NCBI GenBank assembly: GCA_025667525.1
Contig: CM046882.1
Span: 527,336,618-527,400,617 of the forward strand
DNA length: 64,000 nucleotides
From: Glebionis coronaria
Taxonomy: Eukaryota; Streptophyta; Magnoliopsida; Asterales; Asteraceae
Reading direction: 5' to 3'
Part shown: positions 34,179 to 44,770 of the stretch, one piece after another
Layout: each line of letters starts with the position of its first letter
How positions within the stretch are numbered: the first letter of the stretch is position 1
Translations under genes and position numbers: made by a program
The notes under the pieces: model-generated
Told to the model about the DNA's origin: nothing
Seen by the model: only the letters and a program-made list of their open reading frames with translations
The model's database searches: none

Positions 34179-37100
34179 GTTACTCCATACCAGGATCCTA
34201 GTCTAGGCATTGTTGATAGTGGTTGCTCCAGGAGCATGACTGGCAATAAAAGTCTTCTCTCTAACTTTGTACCATTTCATAGAGGCAAGGTCTATTTTGG
34301 TGGGGGTGAAGGCAGGATCACAGGAAAAGGAACAATAAAGACTCCTAATCTAAATTTTGAGCAGGTCTACTATGTGGAAGCACTTCAGCACTTCAACTTG
34401 ATATCGGTCTCTCAGATTTGTGACAAGAAGCAGTTTGTTCTCTTTACCGATACTGATGCACTTGTGCTTTCCAAAGACTTTCAGCTTCCGGATGACTCAC
34501 AAGTTCTACTCAGAATCCCTAGATGACACAATCTCTATAGCATCAAGTTGAATGAAGTCAACCCTACTGGTCAACTAGCATGTCTAGTTGCTAAAGCCTC
34601 AGAAGATGAAGCCACTCAATGGCACCGAAGGATGGGGCATGTGAACTTCAAGACCATTCACAAACTTGCAAATCTGAATCTGGTCTTTGGTTTACCTCCC
34701 AAGTCATTTAGAAATGATATAAATTGTATTGCCTGCAGTAAAGGCAAACAGCACAAAGCATCCTTCAAAGCCATTACTGCTCTTAGTCTTATTACTAAAC
34801 ATTGCAGCTACTACACATGGACTTATTTGGTCCTACTTCCATTAGAAGCATCGACCACAAGCAATTCTGTCTGGTGGTAACTGATGGATATAGCGGGTTT
34901 ACATGGGTGTTCTTCATGGCTGCCAAGAGTGAGACCTACTCAATTCTTAGAGATTTTCTTACCCTAATAGAGAACCAGTTGTCCAAGAAAGTTAAAGGTA
35001 TTTGTTGCGACAATGGAACCGAGTTTAAAAATAAAGACCTCATCGTAATTTGTAATGCTAAGGGCATCAGAAGAGATTATAGTGCAGCAAGGACTCCTCA
35101 ACAGAATGGTGTGGCAGAAAGAAAGAACAGGACACTAATAGAAGCAGCAAGAACTATGCTTGCCGATTCCAAGCTTCCAACCATGTTCTGGACAGAAGCT
35201 GTTAATACTGCAAGTTATGTTTTGAATAGGGTTTCTATTACCAATCCTCACAAGAAGACTCCTTATGAGCTGCTCACGGGCAAAGTTCCAAATATTGCTC
35301 ATTTGAAGCCTTTTGGGTGTCCAGTCACCATTCTGAATACTAGTGACTATTTGGGGAAGTTTGATGGCAAGGCAGATGAAGGATACGTTGTGGGATATTC
35401 AGCTCACTCTCGGGCTTATCGTGTCTACAATCTCCAAGCCAAGCGGATCATTGAAACTATAAATCTCAGGTACTTTGAAGAGAAGTCAAACATTCAAGGC
35501 AAGGGTCCAGAATGGTATTTTGATCTTGATTATCTTAGTGATTTGTTAGGATATTTTCGTTTCAAAACTAACCATGATGCATGACCACAAGTGTTTGCAA
35601 CTTCTAGTACTGGTGTACCTTCTAGTCTTTCTGATTCAGATGACGAGGATGACATTTTTGTGGTTCCATCCTATTCCACCACAGTTTCTCCTACTCCTCC
35701 TAGTGATGCAACTCCATTGGATGTACAGGATTCCCAAGTAGCTCTTGACACTCTTTTCCAACAACAACAAGCAGCTACTAAAGCAGCTGCTCAAGGTGGT
35801 TTTGAGTTTCCCTTGGTTGAGCCTACTGACAAAGCTGCTCCTGGTACTCCAGCTTCTGCTCCTAGTGCTAGCTTATCACCTACTGGTACTCCGGCTAGTG
35901 AGTCTGCTTCCAATACTCGTTCCTCCAGTCCTTCTGATTTGGGGAACCATCAAAAGAAGTCTTCTACCAAGCTGGATGATATTCATAAACAACCAGTAGA
36001 TGGGATTTTCCATAATGCTTCATATGATGCTGACTTTGTTGGTGACCTCAATAACTTGGCACCAGAAGTGGAGGTTTCTTCCAATCCAGTCTTGCAATCA
36101 CACGAAGATCATCCTACCACTCAAATAATTGGAGATCCTGGTTCTACTGTCAAGACACGCAGAATGCAACAGAAGGCCTCGTCTGATCATCATGCTCTTG
36201 TGAGCTATATTGAAGATCAAAAGCGTAATAATCATACGGACTTTCAACACTGTTTGTTTGCTTTTTTTCTTTCACAGGTGGAACCTAGGTCTGTTTCTCA
36301 TGCTCTTGAGGATCAAAGTTGGGTGGAGGCTATGCAGGAGGAAATGCAGCAATTCTTGTTTCAGAATGTTTGGGTTCTGGTTGACTTACCAGATGGAAAG
36401 ATAGCTATCAATACCAAATGGATTCTCAAGAACAAGAAGGATGCACGGGGAATTGTCGTAAGGAATAAAGCTAGGCTTGTCGCACAAGGCCACACTCAAA
36501 TTGAGGGCATTGACTACACTGAAGTTTTTGCTCCGGTTGCAAGGATCGAGGCCATTCGTCTGTTTTTGGCCTTTGCTTCTTATGTGGGCTTTACGGTGTT
36601 TCAGATGGATGTCAAGAGTGCATTTCTCTATGGCAAAATTGACGAGGAGGTGTATGTTACTCAACCTAAGGTCTTTGTAGATCCACTTCATCCCAAGAAA
36701 GTTTACAAGGTGGTCAAGGCTCTTTATGGGTTACATCAGGCTCCTAGAGCTTGGTATGAGCGTCTTTCAACTTTCTTGTTAAAGAATGGCTATAGAAGGG
36801 GTACTATTGACAAAACACTATTTCTTCGGAGGAATACCAAGGACATTATCCTTGTTTAGGTTTATGTGGACGACATTATCTTTGGTTCTACTAGGAAGGA
36901 ATGGTGTGATGAGTTTGAACACGTGATGAAGGGCGAATTTCAGATGAGTGCAATGGGAGAACTTTCTTTCTTCCTTGGTCTTTAGGTCAAGCAACAATCG
37001 GATGGGATTTTCATCAGTCAAGATAAATATGTTCATGAGATTCTTCAGAAGTTTGACATGGATCCTCTTCGACCAGCAGCGACTCCTTATGAAGTTGCTA

Positions 37101-37804
37101 AAATCAAACTTAAGAATGAGCCTGACCCCCCGGTCAATGTTCACATGTACAGGTCTATGATTGGCTCCCTCATGTATTTGACTACATCACGTACGGATAT
37201 CATGTTTGCAGTAAGTGCGTGTTCTAGACACCAGGTGACTCCAACGGTTTCGAACTTAAATGCAGTGAAGAAGATTTTCAAGTATATCAAGGCTCAACCT
37301 AAATTGGGCTTATGGTATCCTAGAGAATCAGCTTTCGTTCTAGAAGCATATAGTGATAGTGACTATGCTGGTGCTAATAATGACAGGAAGTCTACTACTG
37401 GTGGTTGTCAATTTTTGGGTCGTCGACTTATTTCATGGCAATGCAAGAAACAGACAATAGTAGCTACTTCTTCAACAGAAGCTGAATACGTTGCTGCTGC
37501 TAGTTGTTGTGGACAAGTTTTGTGGATCCAAAATCAGATGTTGGATTATGGTTTCAATTTTATGAACACCAAAATTTTTATTGACAATCAAAGCACTATT
37601 TGCATTGTGAAGAATCCTGTTATTCATCAGCGAACGAAGCATATTGAAATTCGACATCATTTTATACGAGATGCCAATGAGAAGAAGCTGATTCAGGTTC
37701 TTAAAGTTCACACGGATGATAATGTTGCTGATTTGCTGACTAAAGCGTTTGATGGTCCTCGGTTTAACCACTTGGTGGTTCACATTGGGATGGTCAATCC
37801 TTGA
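34179..37804 (+). pseudogene. copia pol: protease, integrase, reverse transcriptase, RNase H
   Basis: Protease DSGCSRSMTGN begins the region, in a frame different from gag. The integrase HHCC finger (HRRMGH...CIACSKGK) is followed near 34800 by a one-base deletion that moves the rest into another frame. The integrase core (DLFGP, DNGTEFKN, PQQNGVAERKNRT) follows. Reverse transcriptase shows NKARLVAQG, FQMDVKSAFL and YVDD. RNase H and the C-terminus show SDSDYAG, STTGGCQF, SSTEAEYVA and VADLLTKAF. In-frame stops occur at TGA 34524, TGA 35582, TAG 36857 (before VYVDD) and TAG 36983 (inside the FFLGL.VKQ motif, where the family has Gln). The active sites are otherwise conserved. Confidence 0.85.
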
Positions 37805-38430
37805 GGTCTAGGATTGAGGGGAGGCTAAGCCTAAGGGGAGGCTTTGTGTACATATTCGTAGGACAGACTAACGTATTGATAGATTTCAACAACTTATTTT
37901 ATTGGTTCTGGTGGTGTGTGTTACTTCTGGTGGAGGTTTTTGCTCACTTCTAGTGGATATGGTCTTACATGACTGGCGTCTGGTCCTCATTGGTCAGCTT
38001 CTAGTCATAATTGGTTGGCTTCTGGTGGTTCAAAATCCTTCCATGTCAAGTGGTGATTGGCTCCTGGTACTGGTCTGGCACACTGTTCATTCCTTTTGTC
38101 CTTTGTTAATCACGTTTTACTCCTGGTCTGACCATTGTGTGCTTTGACTTTTGGTCAACGCTCCCAATCCTGGTATTTACATTTTTAATTAAGTATGGTA
38201 AATTGGGAGTTGGTAATTATGTTAAAAAGGGTAAGTGGTTACTATGCAATTATGGTTAAATTTGTAAGGGCAACCCCCCCATTAATAGGGGTCGATGAAC
38301 AGTTACCATTTTCCTTATTTATGGTCAAATTACACCCTTGACTCACTCATTACAATCAACACACACACAAAACCGCTCCTACTATCTCCACGCTAATCAC
38401 AATCCTTCTTCCATCAATTAATCAAGATCC
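37805..38430 (+). other. noncoding spacer between pol and the extra ORF
   Basis: It is rich in reiterated TTCTGGT/TCCTGGT motifs (37900-38180), followed by a run of seven C at about 38274 and an A/C-rich leader just before ATG 38431. It could hold a promoter or splice acceptor for the downstream ORF, but no TATA box is clear. Confidence 0.45.
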
Positions 38431-41400
38431 ATGGCTGCTCTTGCTTACCAACCTGCTCACAACCGAGTTGCTTATCTGGGTGATGGTCCACATCGTGAAC
38501 ATTTTGCTGACATTCTGGATTTCATTGAAGCTTCCAACCTAAGGTTTGCATTTACTGTATGTCCCACCATATATGATAGTGTTATTCGTCAATTTTGGGC
38601 GTCTGCTCGACTTGTGGATGTGGTTGGTCGTCCACGTGCACTCCATGCTACCATAGATGGACGTGCATATGTGGTGACTGAGGCTTCTATTCGCTCTTCT
38701 CTTCATCTTCAGGATGAGGGTGGTGTTGAATCCATCCCCAATTCGGAGGTATTGGAGGGGATGGCTGCTTTAGGATACGAACATGGGGGGAAGTTTAACT
38801 TCCAGAAAAACAGGTTTTCCCCCCAATGGAAGATTCTAGTCCACTTTCTAATCCATTGTATGAGTCCCAAGTCTGGGAGTTGGGATGCTTTCCCTACTCC
38901 CTTGGCTACTGGTCTTATTTGCTTAGCCCAGGGTAGAGTTTTTAATTTTTCTCATTATCTATTTGAGGGGATGGTTAGTAATCTGTCTAATGCTGGTTCG
39001 AGAAAGAAGTTTCTTATGTACCCTAGGTTTCTTCAGCAAATACTGGTTTGCATTCCTCGTGATAGGACTGAGCATGTGCCGTCTAAGCTTACAGCAAAAG
39101 TGTATTACAATATGGTCAATGGGTTTACTGGGGAATGGAGGCCCCTGACTGAGGCCATGTTGGGATTGGCTCAGGGTCCTATGGGTGAGGAGGAGGAGGC
39201 TCCTGAATTTGTTGTAATTGATGATGACCCCATGGAGGAGGAGGCTCCTACTGGTGGTCCTTCTCATGTGGTTGAGGAGGAACTGGTTGAGGAGGTGGTG
39301 GTTGAAAAACCATCCCCCTCCAAGGTTGGTCCTTCTTCAGTACCACAAAAGTCTCCATTTGTGGAGACTCCACCTCCTAGTCCTGCTCCACACTCGACTG
39401 ATAAACCGTTTGGTGCTAGTACTCCACAGGTTGCCCCGTCTGTTGCATCGGGCTCCAATGACGCTTTCCCTGACCCAAGTTCTCTTGGTGGGCAGGCGGA
39501 GGAGCCTACTACACTTATGTCTTTGCTTGATCTTATGCGCAGGTACCATGAGCGGATGATTTCATTGGAAGCTGATTTGAACCAACACAGGAAACTTACT
39601 AGGGAGTTTGTTCTTCCTTTGGCTGATCGCATCAAAGCTTTGGAAACTCAGCAACGGCGCCGAAAGAAGCATGTGATCCATTCGGATTCTGATGAGGAGG
39701 GTACAGAGCAAATTATTGGCAAAGGATGCCTTTGCTGATAAAGTTTATGATGATTTACCGGTTCCTCCGACATCCTCTAGTGTTCCTTCTCCTGGTGCTA
39801 TTCCCACTCCTATGGATGGTGATTCTGGTCCGGCTGCTGGTTCCAATGTTGGTCCCTCCCATGATTCAAAGGGCAAAGCCCCAATGACTGATGCTCCATC
39901 ACCATCTCACAAGCGTACCCGTCGACAGCTTGAAGAGGAAAGGCTAGGTGAGGAGGCTGCTCGTCGGGTTCAAGCCGAGATTGATGAGGCTGATAGGGCT
40001 GCTGAAGAAGAGCTTCGAAAGCGGAGGCGTGAACAAATTCAGCATGATGCAATGCATTGGAGTGATAGTGATTGGATGCAAGTTTTGACTGTTCTCACCA
40101 GGGATTATGCTCAGTTTACAGATCTTTTGGGTGACGATGTTGATGAGCATAATTGTATTCCGAGAGCTATGGTATTGATGCGTAAGCACCAGTTGGCCCT
40201 TGCTGCACAACTTAGGGAAAAGAGAAAGAACATACCTTTATATAGGACTGAGGAGCGCAAGCAGATGCAACGCTATGTGAAATATCAGTCTGTTGCTCAT
40301 TTTAATACTCCTTGGAAGTGGGACAGGGTTTGGGCTTTGACTTTTGATGAGCTCAAGGCACTTTATGAAAGTATGGTTAAGCGTCAGAGTCAACCAATTC
40401 CGGAAAGATTTATTTACCATCCTCGTGGTGTGACCTCTTCTTCGCCTGCTGCTTCTACTGGTCCTTCATCTGCTCCCACTCCTGGTTCTGCTGCTAGTCC
40501 ATCTGGTTTTGTTGCTACTTCCGTTGGTACCTCTACTTCTCCTTTGGTTGCTCCTTTGGGTTCTACTGCTGGTCATGCTACCACCACCACTCATGCTTCC
40601 ACCACCACACCTGTTACCACCACCACCACACATGTTCCAACCACTACCTTTGCTACCACCACAACTACTGCTACTACACCTGATCTGCCATCTCCATCAC
40701 CACCGGTTACTGGAACTCAACCAATTCATACTTCTGATGCAGCTCCTATTGATCCATTGGGTGGGTAACCTCATGAGTCTACTTCTCCTGCTCCCACTGC
40801 TGCTGCTGAGGTTACGGTAAAGGTTGAATCCACACCTAGTGATCCCACACCTAGACGTTCGCTTCGTCAGAAACAAGCTCGACGTGTTCGCCGTGGTAAG
40901 ACAGTCCCTTATGAGAAGCGTGATCCTGAGAATTTGATTGATGCAGCTTCAGACAGTGATTCGGATTTGCCGTTGGGCAATGGGAACATTACTGGTTACA
41001 TGGTTGAGCGTTCCACAACTCTTCCTGGTGTGGTATCCCATAGAATTACTTTGAGTGATGGGTCTGTGCGTTTGGCTTCGGGTTTGCAGGGTGTGTTATC
41101 GTGGGCTGACCGTATGGATCTTATGGCGTTGTATGGACTTGTGGATTCTAGCATGCCTTTTGACCCCATGGCTGTGTCTTCATGGCCTGGTCTGCGTATC
41201 TGGGCTGATTTTAAGCTGATGTTGGATGCTCCTCCTAATGCTCCTGTTTCGGGCATATGGAAGGATCAGATGCAATGGGTGATTCAGCGCTGGAAGTTAT
41301 ATGCCGGATGTGGTGTTCATATGTTGGAATTAGAATCTGGTCATATGGTTTTTATGCTGACTGATGTGGATTATCCTTTGACAATTTCTTCGATGGAGGC

Positions 41401-41527
41401 GATGTTGGCTACTCATTTGCAAATTTCCAATGCTCCATCAGGAAATGAGTCATCTATGGCCACGGCATTGGTGGAAGGTATTCAGGCGCGTTTGATAGCA
41501 GATAAGAAGGCTGCTTCTGGTTTGTGA
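38431..41527 (+). pseudogene. extra 3' ORF of the copia element (env position), broken
   Basis: An ORF of about 1030 codons lies on the sense strand between pol and the polypurine tract. The N-terminal 250 residues form a compact domain (HFADILDFIEASNLRFAF, TVCPTIYDSVIRQFW, FSPQWKILVHFLIHC, FLMYPRFLQQIL). I recall this domain from Asteraceae gene sets under labels such as longin-like, though that label looks doubtful. Acidic and Pro-rich linkers, an Arg/Glu coiled coil (about 39920-40050) and a Thr-rich mucin-like tract (about 40560-40680) follow. The C-terminus is basic then acidic. The frame shifts near 39700, and a TAA at 40766 interrupts the second half, which otherwise continues in frame to TGA at 41525. 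There is no signal peptide or transmembrane segment, so an envelope role is not supported. Confidence 0.7.
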
Positions 41528-42521
41528 TGTGATTGGGTTGTAAGTGTTTATATTTTGTATTTTCTTTTGTTCATTTGTTCATATTATCATTCTTTTCACC
41601 AATATGTAAAGTGATTGGTGAATTTAATTCTTTATAGTTAAAAAAATAAAAAAAAAGAAAAAAAATAAAAAAACATACTTTTTATATAATATCTGCTTAT
41701 ACTTTTACCACATATTGGATTTTATACTTGTGAATATGATACCCCTTGGTTGCTTCACATTGTGGGTTCTGGTTACTGATTTGTGCTTGTACTGGTACTT
41801 GGTTTCACTTGGTGTTGGACTTGGTCCTCACAACAAATGGTTCTCAACTTACCATGTCTAATCGACAAGAAAAAGTTGATTCACCTTGAGGGTACGGATC
41901 CTGGTGCGATTCTCAAATCTGTTGATGGTTGCCAGGTTACCCAAAACTAGATGGTTTTCACTTGCCATAGTCTTGGACTGAAAAGTGGCTAATCCAAGGG
42001 GGTACGGCTCTTGGTAAAGATCTTATCAAATCCGTTGATAGTTGTAATAGCTTGCTTAAAGCTATAGGGTGTTCAACTCACCGATGCTTCATTGCTAAGA
42101 GTTGGCGAGTCCAGAGGGGTACGGCTTCTGGTAAAGACGTATCAAATCCGTTGACGGCTGTGATGATTTGCCTAAAATCATCAGGGTACTCCCACTCACC
42201 ATTGATTCACGTTCTAAGAGTTGGGCTGGATTCTAGTCTCCCAGGGTGATGCTTATTCCAACAGAAAGACTGGCTAGCCCAAGAGCGAGCAGCTACTTGG
42301 TAAAGGCTCATCAAATCTGCTCATGTTGCTGAAAAGATTCAACACGATGCTGATTTGTTACAAGCTTTGGAGAAGCTTCTAGTGTTTCATGTTGCAGCGG
42401 TTAGTTTGATTCTTATCTTTCTGATGATGCTATTTGTTTTGCTGCTATTTGTTTTGCTGATACAATCCTCGAGCTTTATTTGTACGTTTTCCAGGAAACT
42501 TGAACTCAACAGGTCAAATTC
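41528..42521 (+). other. noncoding 3' region of the copia element
   Basis: A-rich sequence at 41640-41680, then degenerate repeats, then a pyrimidine-rich stretch up to the polypurine tract. No coding support was found. Confidence 0.5.
41860..42330 (+). repeat. four degenerate tandem repeats of about 105-130 bp
   Basis: GGGTACGG(A/C)T(C/T)(C/T)TGGT followed about 25 bases later by TCAAATC(T/C)G(T/C)TGA(T/C)(A/G)G recurs at about 41891, 42000 and 42118, and in weaker form at about 42285. The copies lie between the extra ORF and the 3' LTR. Confidence 0.65.
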
Positions 42522-42537
42522 AAGTTTAGGGGAGGAT
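42522..42537 (+). other. polypurine tract
   Basis: AAGTTTAGGGGAGGAT lies directly before the TG of the 3' LTR, the expected site for plus-strand priming. Confidence 0.8.
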
Positions 42538-43002
42538 TGTTAGGACCATTGTAATAGTTAAATGTAATAGGTAGACTAGGAGGTATGTAGTTCCTCCTGG
42601 TTCTAGTAGTAGTAGGAGCAAGTCCTGCTCCTGGTCCTAGTCGAAGTCAAACTTTATTATTTACTTAATATTCTGTTAGGATATGCATGAGATATGTTAG
42701 GAAAGGATATGCATATCAGTTTTACACGTTTTCTTTAATGCTGTATTAGGGTTTCCTTGTAGTATAAAAGGAACCTTAGGCAGAAGGGTTATGTACACTT
42801 TCATAAAACGTAGTACTAGTCATTATCAATATTAGAAATCCTTAGAAAGGATCAAGTCTTTATAGTTATTCTGTTCTCCTTGATTATATTTATATTTTAC
42901 ATTCGTATTGTGTATAGAGTCTCTTTGTGATTTGACTTGTGATTAAAGAAGTCATTCACCGGTCCTGACAGGCTGCAAGATCTACATCTAGTAGACCCAA
43001 CA
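42538..43002 (+). repeat. 3' LTR of the copia element (465 bp)
   Basis: It starts TGTTAGGACC and ends GACCCAACA, with its last 17 bases equal to the 5' LTR remnant at 31356-31372. It contains a TATA box (TATAAAAG, 42763-42770) and a short palindrome GGAGCAAGTCCTGCTCC near 42617. Confidence 0.9.
42763..42770 (+). promoter_or_regulatory. LTR TATA box
   Basis: GTAGTATAAAAGGAACC sits in mid-LTR, in the usual position for the U3/R boundary of a copia LTR. Confidence 0.6.
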
Positions 43003-44238
<1,236 letters not shown>

Positions 44239-44372
44239 GGCCGAGATATGAGTTTTCTCTAACAACACGTCGCGTTCTTTGATCAAAACAACAATGATAC
44301 TATTTATCTTTGGGAAGCCTAAAAAAGTGAATAATATACAAAACTAAACAACAAGTATTTGACATTTCATAA
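44239..44372 (+). repeat. 1.2-kb tandem repeat, start of copy 2 (split by LINEs)
   Basis: Copy 2 begins GGCCGAGATATGAG and is interrupted at 44372 by LINE1. It resumes at 52482-52518, is interrupted again by LINE2, and continues at 60282-60699, where it lacks the AT microsatellite segment. Confidence 0.8.
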
Positions 44373-44392
44373 AAACAAGTATTTGAAAACCT

Positions 44393-44450
44393 TTTCTCTC
44401 TCTAAAAACCCTTTCTCTCTCTAAAAACCCTTTCTCTCTCTAAAAACCCT
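44393..44450 (+). repeat. three tandem 19-bp CTCTCTCTAAAAACCCTTT units in the LINE1 5' UTR
   Basis: The unit CTTTCTCTCTCTAAAAACC is repeated three times near the 5' end of the LINE. LINE2 has only one degenerate copy. Such pyrimidine repeats may belong to the internal promoter. Confidence 0.8.
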
Positions 44451-44770
44451 GAAATTTTATTAAGTAATCTATCATCTAAATATGATCCAACCTATGGATC
44501 ATTGATTTTATTTTTGTTTTTGATTCTACTTTTCTTGATCTATCAATACATATTAATATCATCCACTATACTTTTCATTTGATATTTTAAATAATTAGTT
44601 ATCACTGTTTCTGGGTTTCCGTTACACATACTTAAAAACACATACTGTTCATCCTTAACCTCGTACATCAAACTCATTCAGTAATCCATCTCTGTTATCT
44701 CTTTTAACTAAACCTTAATCACCATGATTCTCCTCTTCTATCTAGCTGTTTGATTCCATATCAAATACTC

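Larger units (their letters stand above)
31356..43002 (+). mobile_element. large Ty1/copia LTR retrotransposon (5' LTR mostly in gap)
   Basis: Seventeen bases of LTR end (ATCTAGTAGACCCAACA) emerge from the gap and match the end of the complete 3' LTR (42538-43002, 465 bp, TG..CA). The primer-binding site, gag, protease-integrase-RT-RNase H in copia order, an extra 3' ORF and a polypurine tract follow. If both LTRs have equal length, the element starts near 30908 and spans about 12.1 kb. It inserted into the 1.2-kb tandem repeat: the sequence after 43002 (GGTCGTGATATGAG) equals the interior of another unit at 60700. Several stop codons and two frameshifts make it non-autonomous now. Confidence 0.88.

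Noticed and set aside
38431..41527. Calling the extra copia ORF an envelope protein
   Set aside because: No signal peptide, transmembrane segment or cleavage motif is visible; only its position suggests it.
44750..44770. Upstream ATG as the LINE1 ORF1 start
   Set aside because: LINE2 lacks the seven extra codons, while both copies keep MVKQ(D/E)PP at 44771/52850.
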